Positions 16,483-25,412 of a DNA stretch of 64,000 nt are shown here, one piece after another. Position 1 is the stretch's first letter. Each line of letters opens with the position of its first letter. The DNA is from an uncultured Clostridia bacterium (GTDB taxonomy: Bacteria > Bacillota > Clostridia > Oscillospirales > Acutalibacteraceae), in assembly GCA_904420015.1 (NCBI GenBank), contig CAJFTS010000039.1, forward strand, positions 25,576-89,575, written 5' to 3'. The notes beneath the pieces were generated by a model. It was not told the DNA's origin. It worked only from the letters and a program-made list of their open reading frames with translations, and did no database searches. The position numbers were made by a program, and so were the translations under genes.

Positions 16483-17724
16483 ATGAGGCCCACAGTGGCG
16501 ATTGTCGGCGGCGGCGCGGCCGGGCTTTTCGCGGCGGTAACGGCGGCAAAGGAAGGCGCGCGGGTGACGGTGCTGGAAAAGGGGGACCGGGTGGGCCGGA
16601 AGCTGCTGGCTACCGGGAACGGCCGGTGCAATCTGACGAACTTGGAGGCTTCGGCGGCCGATTACCATACCGACTGCCCGGATGCGGTTAGACGGGTGCT
16701 GTCCCAGCTGCCTCCCGGCCGGACGGTGGAACGGTTTGAACAGATGGGCCTTCTCTGCCGTCAAGAGGAGGAGGGCCGGGTCTATCCATACTGCGCCCAG
16801 GCCGCCGCAGTCTTAGACCGCCTGCGGTTTGCCTGCGCCCGTTTGGGGGTGGAGACGGTGGAGGGCTTTGGAGTCAAAGCGCTGAAGAAGGAGAAGGGGA
16901 GGTTTCTCCTTTCCGATCAAACCGGCCGCCCTTTTCGGGCGGACCGGGTGATCGTGGCGGCTGGGGGCGCGGCCGCCCCCCAGCTGGGCGGGACGGCCGA
17001 CGGCTGCCGCCTGCTTGAAGGGATGGGGCACACCATCGCCCCGCTGACCCCGGCGCTGGTTCCGGTAAAAACCGCCGCCTTAAAGGTAAGGCCCCTCAAG
17101 GGGGTGCGGGTGAAAGCGGCGGTTTGCCTGCTTACCGACGGGAAGCCGACGGCCTGGGAACGGGGCGAGGTCCAGTTTACCGAACAGGGCCTTTCCGGCA
17201 TTGCGGTGATGCAGCTGTCCGGCTCCATTGCGGCGGATACCAAGGGACGGCATACCTATCTCCTTTCCTTGGATTTGATGCCGGAATTTACCTGTAAGGA
17301 GATTGCGGGTCTGCTCAAGAGACGGCTTTCCAGTGCGGGGCAGGAGCCGCTTTCGGATTTTATGACCGGGCTTTTGCCCAAACGGGTGGGACAGGCTGTG
17401 GCAAAGGAATGCTGCGGCCCGCTGTCCCAAACGGCAGGCAGCCTGCCGGCGGAGGTCTGGGATAGGCTGGCGGGGACGCTCAAGGACTGGCGCTTCGAGG
17501 TAACGGGGACCCTGTCCTGGCAGCAGGCCCAGGTGACGGCGGGAGGCGCGCGGCTGGGGGAATTTAACCCGGACACGCTGGAGTCAAAGAAAACACCGGG
17601 CCTTTGGGCGGCGGGGGAAGTGCTCCATGTAAACGGCCCGTGCGGCGGGTATAATTTGCAGTGGGCCTGGGCATCCGGTTTTGTGGCCGGGCGAGAGGCG
17701 GCAAGGGAAGGGATAAGACGATGA
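16483..17724 (+). CDS. NAD(P)/FAD-dependent oxidoreductase, HI0933/BaiN family
   Basis: 413 residues. Rossmann dinucleotide motif VGGGAAGLFAAVTAAKEGA at residues 7-25, then GRKLLATGNGRCNLTN, the family hallmark. The C-terminal GEVLHVNGPCGGYNLQWAWASG is the second FAD contact. Related proteins include BaiN, proposed to hydrogenate bile-acid intermediates, but most members are uncharacterised. Its stop overlaps the start of the next FAD enzyme by four bases (ATGA), which suggests translational coupling and a joint function. Confidence 0.88.
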   Translation: MRPTVAIVGGGAAGLFAAVTAAKEGARVTVLEKGDRVGRKLLATGNGRCNLTNLEASAADYHTDCPDAVRRVLSQLPPGRTVERFEQMGLLCRQEEEGRVYPYCAQAAAVLDRLRFACARLGVETVEGFGVKALKKEKGRFLLSDQTGRPFRADRVIVAAGGAAAPQLGGTADGCRLLEGMGHTIAPLTPALVPVKTAALKVRPLKGVRVKAAVCLLTDGKPTAWERGEVQFTEQGLSGIAVMQLSGSIAADTKGRHTYLLSLDLMPEFTCKEIAGLLKRRLSSAGQEPLSDFMTGLLPKRVGQAVAKECCGPLSQTAGSLPAEVWDRLAGTLKDWRFEVTGTLSWQQAQVTAGGARLGEFNPDTLESKKTPGLWAAGEVLHVNGPCGGYNLQWAWASGFVAGREAAREGIRR

Positions 17725-19319
17725 TACGAATTGCAGACCTAAAGCTGTCCCCCAATCAGCCGGAGGCCGCCTTGCAGGGAAAGGCGGCACGGCTGCTGGG
17801 GATCGCGCAGAAAGAGATAGCCGCATGGCGGGTCGTCAAGCGGTCGGTGGACGCTCGAAAGCGCGGCCAGGTTCATTTGGTTTATACCATCGATGTGGCG
17901 CTGAGGGAGCGGGAGGAGGAGGTTTTCGCCCGGTGCAGGGGAGCGAAAATTACCCGCCCGAAGGAAACGGCCTATTTCCTGCCCAAGCCTCTGCGCCGGC
18001 CGGCGCAGCGTCCGCTGGTGGTAGGGGCGGGGCCGGCGGGCCTCTTTGCCGCTTTGGCGCTGGCGAAGGCGGGCCTGCGCCCGGTCCTGCTTGAGCGGGG
18101 AAAGGCGGTAGAGGAGCGGATGGGGGATGTCGCCCGTCTGCAGCAGGAGGGCGTCCTGCACCCGGAAAGCAACATCCAGTTCGGGGAAGGCGGGGCCGGG
18201 ACCTTTTCCGACGGGAAGCTGACCACCGGAATCAAGGACCCCCGGTGCGCCGAGGTGCTGCGATGGCTGGTGAAGGCGGGGGCGCCGGAGGAAATCCAAT
18301 ACCGGGCGAAGCCCCACATCGGGACCGACCGGCTGGTGGAGGTGGTCCGCCGCCTGCGGGAGGAAATCGTTTCCCTGGGAGGCGAGGTGCGTTTCGGCGC
18401 CAAGCTGACGGGGCTTCAAATTGAGCAAGGGGCGCTTGTGGGGATAACGGTACAGGAAGGGCCCGGCCGGGTGGAAATGCAGGCCGATACCCTTATCCTT
18501 GCCATTGGCCACAGCGCCCGGGACACCTTTGCCATGCTGTATGAAGCGGGCCTGTCCATGGAGCAGAAGGCCTTCTCGGTGGGGGTGCGTATCGAGCACC
18601 TGCAAGCGCAGCTCGACCGCTGCCAGTACCAGTCGGAGGAACTGGCGCGGGTGCTGGGCGCGGCCGACTACAAGCTGTCGGTCCATTTGCCCTCCGGCCG
18701 CGGGGTGTATACCTTCTGCATGTGCCCGGGCGGGGAGGTGGTGGCTGCGGCCACGGAAGAGGGCGGCATCTGCGTCAATGGAATGAGCCGATACCGCCGG
18801 GACGGCGTCAACGCCAATTCCGCGGTGCTGGTGGGGGTAGGGCCGGAGGACTACGGCAGCGACCATCCGCTGGCGGGGGTAGCCTTCCAACGGGAGATGG
18901 AGCGAAAGGCCTTCCGCTTGGGCGGCGGAGGATATCGGGCGCCGGCGCAGCTGGCAGGTGATTATTTGCAAAACATTCCTTCAAGGGAATGGGGGCATAT
19001 CACCCCCAGCTACCTTCCCGGCGTGACGTTATGCGACCTGCGCGAATGCCTGCCGGGTTTTGTGGCCGAATCCCTCAGCCAAGCGCTCCCTCTCTTTGCA
19101 CGCCGGCTTCCCGTATTTGCAGACCCCCAGGCGGTCATGACGGGCGTGGAGACGAGAAGCTCCTCGCCGGTGCGGGTGCGGCGGGATGCGTCGCTGCAAA
19201 GCGAGCGGGTGCGGGGGATATACCCCTGCGGGGAGGGGGCCGGGTACGCCGGCGGCATTATGTCGGCGGCGGTGGACGGCCTTCGCTGCGCCGAGGCGGT
19301 AATCGAAGGGCTTGGGTGA
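17721..19319 (+). CDS. FAD-dependent dehydrogenase (COG2509-like)
   Basis: 532 residues, ATG at 17721 overlapping the previous stop. An N-terminal RNA-binding-like segment (1-90, including IAAWRVVKRSVDARKR and VHLVYTIDV) precedes the Rossmann motif VVGAGPAGLFAALALAKAG near 101. NIQFGEGGAGTFSDGKLTTGI and the C-terminal GAGYAGGIMSAAVDGLRCAEA are typical of this uncharacterised FAD dehydrogenase family, sometimes annotated as glutamate-synthase- or GidA-like. Substrate unknown. Confidence 0.85.
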   Translation: MIRIADLKLSPNQPEAALQGKAARLLGIAQKEIAAWRVVKRSVDARKRGQVHLVYTIDVALREREEEVFARCRGAKITRPKETAYFLPKPLRRPAQRPLVVGAGPAGLFAALALAKAGLRPVLLERGKAVEERMGDVARLQQEGVLHPESNIQFGEGGAGTFSDGKLTTGIKDPRCAEVLRWLVKAGAPEEIQYRAKPHIGTDRLVEVVRRLREEIVSLGGEVRFGAKLTGLQIEQGALVGITVQEGPGRVEMQADTLILAIGHSARDTFAMLYEAGLSMEQKAFSVGVRIEHLQAQLDRCQYQSEELARVLGAADYKLSVHLPSGRGVYTFCMCPGGEVVAAATEEGGICVNGMSRYRRDGVNANSAVLVGVGPEDYGSDHPLAGVAFQREMERKAFRLGGGGYRAPAQLAGDYLQNIPSREWGHITPSYLPGVTLCDLRECLPGFVAESLSQALPLFARRLPVFADPQAVMTGVETRSSSPVRVRRDASLQSERVRGIYPCGEGAGYAGGIMSAAVDGLRCAEAVIEGLG

Positions 19320-19335
19320 GAAAAATAAAAATTGA

Positions 19336-19363
19336 TTGAAAAATGGAATCGGTATGATATAAT
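19336..19363 (+). promoter_or_regulatory. Promoter of the GT87-like gene
   Basis: TTGAAA (19336-19341), 16 bases, TATAAT (19358-19363) in an AT-rich stretch. The leader to 19515 is about 145 bases and shows no clear structure. Confidence 0.55.
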
Positions 19364-19514
19364 ATAGCCGGAGAAAATTTGGAAATTATGGAGGGAAAAT
19401 AAGAAAGAACAAAAGTTGGAAGTAGAGACGACGGCTTTGGAATCATTTTTTAGTATGAAATGTCACGTTGGAAGATGTGCAGAAATGAGAAAGAAAACGG
19501 GGTGCTTATTTTAG

Positions 19515-20831
19515 ATGGGAAATGAACGGAATCCTTTGCTGGGTCGAAAAACAGCAAACGTCAAAACGCTGGATGTTTTCTTTAAAATTCTTTTTGTTGC
19601 CAACTTGTGTTTCTTTGGATATCTCTTTATCCAATATCGCTATCCGGAAATGGATTTTATTAAAGTGAACGTCTTGTTTTCCGCAGACGATCGATTTATG
19701 GATTTATTTAATAACTTTCGGTATAGTTTACATGGAGACCCTTATCAATATCAATGGGCAAATGTACCGCCTCTGTTTTTAGCAATTTCTTATGTAATTG
19801 GAAAGATTCTGTTTAAGGCAACGGGAAGCGAGGATTTTTATTCCATTCGCTATATGCTTCCGGGAATTTTGGTAACCCTTTTGTTGGTTGTCGTAACGAT
19901 TTTTATTCTGTATCTTTGTCTTCGCAGATTGTTTGGGAAAAACATTTCTGCCAACCGCCTCTATTTTTATCTTATTACGTTAATCACATCGTACCCATTT
20001 GTTTTCTGTATGGATCGCGGCAATTGTGTGGTCTTAGCAGCGGTGTTGATAGCCGTATTCATAGTTTTGTTTGATGAGGAGAAATTTTATGCGGCGGCCG
20101 TCGTCCTCGGTTTGGCCGCGGCGCTAAAAATATATCCGGCCATATTGGGAATTGTATTTCTCACGCGCAAAAAATGGATGCCGGCCGTAGTTTGTGCCGT
20201 TACAGGAATTAGTACATCCCTTCTTCCTCTGCTTTTATTTGAAGGAGGATTTCAGAATAATTTAAGCAGCTTCTTAGAGAAAACAATCAGCTACAGCTCT
20301 TTGGGTAATCTAAACACCATTCAAAATCTTTCCTACAACAATTCCATTTATATGCTTTTGGATATCCCATATACGGTTTTGACCGGACAGTTTCTTGAAC
20401 CGGGGGAATTGGCACAAAAAAATGAACCGATCAAATGGATTGCAACCGTCTTATTGATTGCGGTGGTATTGTTGTGCTTCCTGCTGAAAAGAAACCGCGA
20501 TAAGTTTCTGCTTGTTTCCAGTATGATGCTGTTGTATCCGTTTAATAGTACGGATTATAATCTTACCATTATGCTGTTCCCGATTGTGTTTTGGATTGCG
20601 CGGGAGAAAAAGTGCGGTTATTTTATGCCGATTGTGGGAGCGCTGCTATTGTCGTGCAAGCATTATCTTCCTTATTATAGCGCTCCGGCCTATTGTTCGA
20701 TTACCATTCAGTCCTTTCTCAACCCGATCCTCCTTTTACTGATCATCGGCTATATCGTCTTTCATAGAAGAAAGGAGATTGCTCAACGGTTTCACGGCGT
20801 TGGCAAGAGGCGAAGGGTACAAGCTGTATAA
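19515..20831 (+). CDS. Polytopic membrane glycosyltransferase, GT87/DUF2029-like
   Basis: 438 residues with roughly ten hydrophobic helices. Features suggesting the GT87 (DUF2029) mannosyltransferase-like family: an acidic loop after the first helix, MDRGNCVVLAAVLIAVF, and AAALKIYPAILGIVFL around the middle. Such enzymes transfer sugars from polyprenyl-phosphate donors on the outer face of the membrane. No strong ribosome site precedes the ATG, so the start is moderately certain. The gene and its leader are visibly richer in A and T and in AT-ending codons than both neighbours, which suggests recent transfer. It stands alone, with no other envelope-sugar gene nearby. Confidence 0.65.
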   Translation: MGNERNPLLGRKTANVKTLDVFFKILFVANLCFFGYLFIQYRYPEMDFIKVNVLFSADDRFMDLFNNFRYSLHGDPYQYQWANVPPLFLAISYVIGKILFKATGSEDFYSIRYMLPGILVTLLLVVVTIFILYLCLRRLFGKNISANRLYFYLITLITSYPFVFCMDRGNCVVLAAVLIAVFIVLFDEEKFYAAAVVLGLAAALKIYPAILGIVFLTRKKWMPAVVCAVTGISTSLLPLLLFEGGFQNNLSSFLEKTISYSSLGNLNTIQNLSYNNSIYMLLDIPYTVLTGQFLEPGELAQKNEPIKWIATVLLIAVVLLCFLLKRNRDKFLLVSSMMLLYPFNSTDYNLTIMLFPIVFWIAREKKCGYFMPIVGALLLSCKHYLPYYSAPAYCSITIQSFLNPILLLLIIGYIVFHRRKEIAQRFHGVGKRRRVQAV

Positions 20832-20837
20832 GTATAA

Positions 20838-20873
20838 AAAAAGCCGGCCGCGCATATGCACGGCCGGCTTTTT
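20838..20873. terminator. Bidirectional terminator between the GT87-like gene and apgM
   Basis: A 13-bp perfect stem (20838-20850 with 20861-20873), A-run on one side and T-run on the other, between two convergent genes. Confidence 0.9.
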
Positions 20874-20884
20874 ATGTTAGAATC

Positions 20885-22096
20885 TTAATCCTTTTGGACA
20901 AACCGGTTCATTAAAGTGTGTCCGGGGTCCACATACACGCCGGTTTCGGCGGCGGTTTTTTCACAGAAGCAGGCGATGCCGTTGTCCTTCTCCTCCTTGC
21001 TGTCATACAGAAGGAAGGGCACCGGATCGGAGGCATGGGTGCGGGTAGACAGGGGGGTAGGGTGATCGGGAAGAATCAAAATCCGGTAATGGTCGCAGTA
21101 TTGCAGCCCGGCGAGCAGAGGGGCTAACACCCGTGCGTCGATGTACTCAATCGCCTTAACCTTGTTCTCCACCTCATAGCGGTGGCCGCATTCATCCGGC
21201 GCCTCTACATGCAGATAGACGAAATCACGGCCGCTGGTCAGCTCCACCAGCGCCGCATCCGCCTTCCCTTCAAAGTTCGTATCCAGGTAGCCGGTAGCCC
21301 CTTCCACATCAGGGGTGCGCATCTTTGCACACTGACCGATCCCCTTAATCAAATCCACTGCGGAAACCACCGCCCCTTTCAGGCCGAATTTTTCTTCAAA
21401 GGCGGGAAGCTGGGGCTTTTTCCCCTGGCCCCACAGCCAGATGGAATTGGCCGGGCGCTTGCCTTCGGCCACCCGCTTGCGGTTGACCGGATGCTGGGAC
21501 AACAGGGCGAAGCTCTTTTCCATCATGGCAAGGAGAGGGGCGGCGGACGGGTCCTTCGGCAGATAATCCCCGATTACCCGGCCAGAAATGTCGTGGGGCG
21601 GCGTGAGGGAGCCGGGATCCTTGTCATCATGCTGTACCAGGCAGTGCCGATAGCTGACGCCCGGATAAAAGGAATAGCGCTCGCTTCCAAAGGCGTTTTG
21701 CACCGCGGCAATCAGTTCGGCGGCTTCCTTTGAGGAGATGTCTCCGGCGCTGTAGTCCACCATGGTCTTGTCCGCGTATTCCGCTTCCTCAGAGAGGGTG
21801 ACCAGGTTGCAGCGCATGGCCAGGTCGCTGGGGGAAAGGTCGATCCCCATACTGACCGCCTCCAACGGAGAACGGCCGGTATAGTAGACCTTTGGATCGT
21901 AGCCCATCACCGAAAGGTTGGCCACATCGCTCCCCGGCTTTAAGCCGTCCGCCACCGTTTTCACCAAGCCTACCGTTCCCAAGCGGGCCAACCGGTCCAT
22001 GTTCGGCTTGCTCGCACGGCTCATGGGGGTGTCCCCGTTGAGTTCCTCACAAGGATAGTCCGCCATCCCGTCGCACAGCACCACAATATATTTCAT
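20885..22096 (-). CDS. apgM: Cofactor-independent phosphoglycerate mutase, ApgM type
   Basis: 403 residues, ATG at 22096 behind AGGAAGG. Alkaline-phosphatase superfamily metal motifs: N-terminal VVLCDGMADYP (metal Asp), NLSVMGYDP with the likely nucleophile Ser, HVEAPDECGHR and LPDHPTPLSTRTH. Family COG3635 interconverts 3- and 2-phosphoglycerate in glycolysis; some relatives have been proposed to be alternative homoserine kinases. A classical thrB is present in this window, which favours the mutase role. Confidence 0.85.
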   Translation of the reverse strand: MKYIVVLCDGMADYPCEELNGDTPMSRASKPNMDRLARLGTVGLVKTVADGLKPGSDVANLSVMGYDPKVYYTGRSPLEAVSMGIDLSPSDLAMRCNLVTLSEEAEYADKTMVDYSAGDISSKEAAELIAAVQNAFGSERYSFYPGVSYRHCLVQHDDKDPGSLTPPHDISGRVIGDYLPKDPSAAPLLAMMEKSFALLSQHPVNRKRVAEGKRPANSIWLWGQGKKPQLPAFEEKFGLKGAVVSAVDLIKGIGQCAKMRTPDVEGATGYLDTNFEGKADAALVELTSGRDFVYLHVEAPDECGHRYEVENKVKAIEYIDARVLAPLLAGLQYCDHYRILILPDHPTPLSTRTHASDPVPFLLYDSKEEKDNGIACFCEKTAAETGVYVDPGHTLMNRFVQKD

Positions 22097-22431
22097 ATTC
22101 TGACCGCCTTCCTATTGCATTTTTCAATTCACAGGGTTCACCGCACCAAGCTCTGGGTAGAATATTGGTGTGGCTTTCATTATAGCAAATCCGGGCGGGA
22201 AATGGAATGCGGCGTCGGAAAACGAGGCCGGAAAGTGGAATCATTTGTGAAACTTGATAAATAGCTGAATAATGAGTAGACACTATTAACAAATATACGA
22301 AATAACAAGGGGTCATATTCAACAATCTTTTTACCAATTTATTGTTGACTTCGCTGGGGATTGTGCTATACTATAAGCAACGGAAGGAAAGAAAAACCTC
22401 CCGTAAAGACATCAGGAAAGGAGAATGATTT
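22097..22431. other. Divergent intergenic region, AT-rich
   Basis: 335 bases between apgM (minus) and a small conserved gene (plus). It contains a TATAAT on the minus strand at 22184-22179 that may serve apgM, an AT-rich stretch at about 22240-22340, and the promoter at 22345. No gene or RNA seen. Confidence 0.6.
22345..22372 (+). promoter_or_regulatory. Promoter of the small conserved gene
   Basis: TTGACT (22345-22350), 16 bases, TATACT (22367-22372). The start codon is 60 bases downstream, with AAAGGAG before it. Confidence 0.65.
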
Positions 22432-22710
22432 ATGAAATCACTTCTCGAACTTCACAACATCGATGTCGCGTCCTTTATGAGCCTGCTCGACCGCTGCAAG
22501 GGCGATGTGTACCTTGTAACCGACGAGGGAGATCGGCTCAATCTCAAGAGCAAGCTGTGCCAGTTTATGGGCCTTGCGAAGTTGATTGAGGGCGGCCAGA
22601 TTGCCCAGGCCTCGATCGTATGCGACGAACCGGAAGACGAATCCATGCTGTTCCGGTTTAACCTCTACGGTGCTCAGTCCGTAGACGGCGAAGGCGAAAC
22701 CAACAACTAA
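22432..22710 (+). CDS. Small conserved protein of unknown function
   Basis: 92 residues with a strong ribosome site (AAAGGAGAATGATTT). No signal peptide or membrane helix. The most conserved-looking part is GDVYLVTDEGDRLNLKSKL followed by GLAKLIEGG. This pattern, a strand-turn-strand then NLKS, recalls HPr-like or other small alpha/beta folds, and I recall similar clostridial proteins with misleading names, so I assign no function. A monocistronic unit with good expression signals: consensus-like promoter, strong ribosome site and a terminator. Confidence 0.75.
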   Translation: MKSLLELHNIDVASFMSLLDRCKGDVYLVTDEGDRLNLKSKLCQFMGLAKLIEGGQIAQASIVCDEPEDESMLFRFNLYGAQSVDGEGETNN

Positions 22711-22806
22711 CTGAGCCCCTACCTTGCTTTCTCTCCCTTCTTCTTATTCTTTATAAAAGGCCGTCCCGTTTTTTGCATCGGACGGGGCGGCCGCTTTCTC
22801 CCAAAC

Positions 22807-22838
22807 AAAAAACGCACGCGAAACCGCGTGCGTTTTTT
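22807..22838 (+). terminator. Terminator after the small conserved gene
   Basis: A 14-bp perfect stem (22807-22820 with 22825-22838) around the loop AAAC, right arm ending in six T. A weaker GC hairpin lies just before it, near 22758-22791. Confidence 0.9.
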
Positions 22839-22848
22839 GCGTTTGCCG

Positions 22849-22877
22849 TTGCGATCGGCAAAGGGGACGGGTATAAT
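22849..22877 (+). promoter_or_regulatory. Promoter of nadE
   Basis: TTGCGA (22849-22854), 17 bases, TATAAT (22872-22877); TAGGAGG follows at 22901. Confidence 0.7.
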
Positions 22878-22912
22878 AAGAATCTAGAATTTCGGCCGTT
22901 TAGGAGGTTACT

Positions 22913-24829
22913 ATGAACCAATTCGGATTTGTGCGGGTGGCTGCCCTTTCCCCGGAAATCCGGGTGGCGGACCCGGATTTTAACAAAGCGTCCATTTTGG
23001 CCGCCGTCCGGCAGGCGGCGGGGGCGGGGGCGGCGGTGATCGTGCTGCCGGAGCTGTGCTTGACCGGATATACCTGCGGGGATCTTTTTTTACAGGATAC
23101 GCTGCTCGCGGGCGCCGAACAGGCCCTTTTATACCTGGCAAAGGAGACCGAGCCGCTGCAGGCGCTGGTCTTTGTCGGGCTTCCGGTCCGCGCACGGTCC
23201 GGCGCGCTTTATAACTGTGCCGCCGTCCTCAATCGGGGTAGGGTGCTGCATTTGATTCCAAAGACCCATATTCCCAATTACAGTGAGTTCTACGAGCTGC
23301 GCCATTTTTCTCCCGCTCAGGCCGACCTGGAGGATACGGCCGATATCGGCGGCGAAGAGGTGCCGGTGAAGGCGGGAGTGCTCCTGCGCTGCCGGGAGTG
23401 GCCGCAGCTTACGGTGGCGGCGGAGATCTGTGAGGATCTGTGGGTGGCGTCCCCGCCGTCAAGCGGGTATGCGCTGGCTGGGGCGGCGGTCATCTGCAAC
23501 CTTTCCGCCAGCGATGAGACCATTGGAAAGGCGGAATACCGGCGCTCCTTGGTCTGCGGCCAGTCGGCGAAAACCCTGAGCGCCTATGTCTATGCCGATG
23601 CAGGGGAAGGGGAGTCTACCACCGATCTGGTGTTCTCCGGGCATTGCATGGTGGCGGAAAACGGCGTGCTGCTTAACGAATGCCCGCCCTTTTCAGATCA
23701 GACGGTGTTGGCGGATGTGGATTTGCAGCATCTGTGGCAGGAACGGCGGCGGATGAATACCTTCTCACAGCGGGAACGCCCGATGCAGGAGGTCCCCTTT
23801 TCCATTGCGTTTGCGCCCCTTTCCTTGCAGCGCAAAATCGACCCGGCCCCCTTTGTCCCGGCGGATGAGGAAATGCGCGTCAGCCGGTGTGAGAGAATCC
23901 TTGCGATGCAGGCGGCAGGGCTGAAAAAGCGCTTGTCCCATGCCCATGCCAAGCATGCGGTGGTGGGATTGTCCGGGGGGCTGGACTCCACTTTGGCGCT
24001 GCTGGTGATGACAAAAGCCTATGATGCGCTTTCCTGGCCGCGGGAGGATATCATCGCCGTCACGATGCCCTGTTTCGGCACCACCGGGCGCACCTATCAA
24101 AATGCCTGTCAGCTGGCGAGGGAGCTGGGGGTGACGTTGAAGGAGATCAACATCTGCGAGACGGTGACCCAGCATCTCAAGGATATTGGTCACGACTTTT
24201 CCCACGATGTGGCCTTTGAAAACGCCCAGGCCCGGGAGCGCACCCAGGTACTCATGGATGTGTCCAACCAGTACGGCGGGCTGGTGGTGGGGACCGGCGA
24301 TCTGTCCGAGCTGGCTTTGGGATGGGCCACCTACAATGGCGATCACATGTCCATGTACGGGGTCAATGGGTCGGTTCCCAAGACGCTGATCCGGTATCTG
24401 GTGGATTACTGCGCGCAAACCGCAAAGCAGGAACGGCTGCGGACGGTTCTGCTGGATATTTTGGATACGCCGGTCAGCCCTGAGCTGCTGCCGCCCCAAA
24501 ACGGCCAGATCGCTCAGAAAACCGAGGAGCTGGTGGGGCCCTATGAGCTGCATGACTTCTTTTTGTACCATATGCTCCGCTTTTCTGAGGAGCCCCGCAA
24601 AATTCTTTACTTGGCTGAGCGGGCGTTTGGGGGATTGTATTCCCGAGAGGTTCTTCTGCATTGGCTTAAAACCTTTTACCGGCGCTTTTTCAGCCAGCAG
24701 TTTAAGCGTTCCTGCCTGCCCGACGGGCCGAAGGTGGGTTCGGTCACCCTTTCCCCGCGGGGCGACTGGCGTATGCCCAGCGACGCCTGTGCAGAGCTCT
24801 GGCTCAAGCAGACCGAGGCTCTCGAATAG
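22913..24829 (+). CDS. nadE: Glutamine-dependent NAD(+) synthetase
   Basis: 638 residues, the long two-domain form. The N-terminal nitrilase-like glutaminase domain has the triad E47 (VIVLPELCLTG), K117 (LIPKTHIPNY) and C173 (VAAEICEDLW). The C-terminal synthetase has the PP-loop SGGLDS at 354-359 and TGDLSELALGW for NaAD binding. It makes NAD from nicotinate adenine dinucleotide, ATP and glutamine, the last step of the pathway started by pncB and nadD. Transcribed alone between strong terminators. Confidence 0.96.
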   Translation: MNQFGFVRVAALSPEIRVADPDFNKASILAAVRQAAGAGAAVIVLPELCLTGYTCGDLFLQDTLLAGAEQALLYLAKETEPLQALVFVGLPVRARSGALYNCAAVLNRGRVLHLIPKTHIPNYSEFYELRHFSPAQADLEDTADIGGEEVPVKAGVLLRCREWPQLTVAAEICEDLWVASPPSSGYALAGAAVICNLSASDETIGKAEYRRSLVCGQSAKTLSAYVYADAGEGESTTDLVFSGHCMVAENGVLLNECPPFSDQTVLADVDLQHLWQERRRMNTFSQRERPMQEVPFSIAFAPLSLQRKIDPAPFVPADEEMRVSRCERILAMQAAGLKKRLSHAHAKHAVVGLSGGLDSTLALLVMTKAYDALSWPREDIIAVTMPCFGTTGRTYQNACQLARELGVTLKEINICETVTQHLKDIGHDFSHDVAFENAQARERTQVLMDVSNQYGGLVVGTGDLSELALGWATYNGDHMSMYGVNGSVPKTLIRYLVDYCAQTAKQERLRTVLLDILDTPVSPELLPPQNGQIAQKTEELVGPYELHDFFLYHMLRFSEEPRKILYLAERAFGGLYSREVLLHWLKTFYRRFFSQQFKRSCLPDGPKVGSVTLSPRGDWRMPSDACAELWLKQTEALE

Positions 24830-24877
24830 AAAAACAAAAAGGCCGCAAAGCTTATGCTTTGCGGCCTTTTTGTTTTT
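24830..24877. terminator. Very strong bidirectional terminator
   Basis: A 22-bp perfect stem (24830-24851 with 24856-24877) with loop TTAT, A-rich and T-rich ends. It separates nadE from the convergent xre gene. Confidence 0.92.
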
Positions 24878-24957
24878 CTCCCTGTTATCCAAGAAAATCG
24901 TCCGGCGCGTGTGGTGAGATTCCGCCCGGACACCCCATACACAATAGAAAGGAACCT

Positions 24958-25173
24958 TTAAGCTCTGCGGAGAATCGAACGTTGCTTGGAAAGATCAATC
25001 ATGTCCAATGAAACGTCATAGAGCTTGGCGATTTGCAGGAGTGTTTCCACCCGCGGAAAGGATTCTCCATTTTCCCATTTGGATACGGTCGTCTGGTCCA
25101 CATTCAGGCTACCCGCTACTTCGCATTGGGTGTAGCCCAAAGCCTTGCGGAGTTCTCTTAAGGTTTTTCGCAT
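24958..25173 (-). CDS. Small XRE-family helix-turn-helix regulator
   Basis: 71 residues from the ATG at 25173, eight bases after GGAGGTG; an upstream TTG at 25188 lies within the ribosome site and is unlikely. The Cro/CI-type helix-turn-helix occupies most of the protein (LRELRKALGYTQCEVAGSLNVDQTTVSKWENGESFPRVETL, split here as two helices around TQCEVA and DQTTVSKWE). There is no sensor domain. The target is unknown; with no partner gene in the operon it may regulate itself or a distant gene. Confidence 0.85.
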   Translation of the reverse strand: MRKTLRELRKALGYTQCEVAGSLNVDQTTVSKWENGESFPRVETLLQIAKLYDVSLDMIDLSKQRSILRRA

Positions 25174-25214
25174 GTTGGCCACCTCCAAAGTAGTGTGTAC
25201 AACTCTTTGAACCT

Positions 25215-25243
25215 ACTATATCATATTTGTCTCATGAATTCAA
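25215..25243 (-). promoter_or_regulatory. Promoter of the XRE regulator
   Basis: Minus strand TTGAAT (25243-25238), 17 bases, TATAGT (25220-25215). The start codon is about 40 bases downstream. Confidence 0.6.
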
Positions 25244-25332
25244 TACATAGCCATGTAAAATCAATCAAAATAGGAAATAAAATGTTGAGTATAAAATCAA
25301 ATTATTTCATGAAATCGGCTATAATAATATTT

Positions 25333-25361
25333 TTGACATTGAACAGCAAATTTTATATAGA
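25333..25361 (+). promoter_or_regulatory. Orphan promoter-like sequence
   Basis: TTGACA (25333-25338), 17 bases, TATAGA (25356-25361) on the plus strand, in an AT-rich gap. It points into the 3' end of tcdA, which is on the other strand, and no plus-strand gene follows. It could make an antisense RNA or be chance in AT-rich DNA. Confidence 0.3.
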
Positions 25362-25412
25362 TAAATCAATCGTAATGCATAGAAAATAGTTGTTCGTTGA
25401 AATTGAGACTTT

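Noticed and set aside
25195..25389. 64-codon plus-strand frame in the AT-rich gap
   Set aside because: It overlaps the XRE promoter, has no ribosome site and reads like translated AT-rich spacer.
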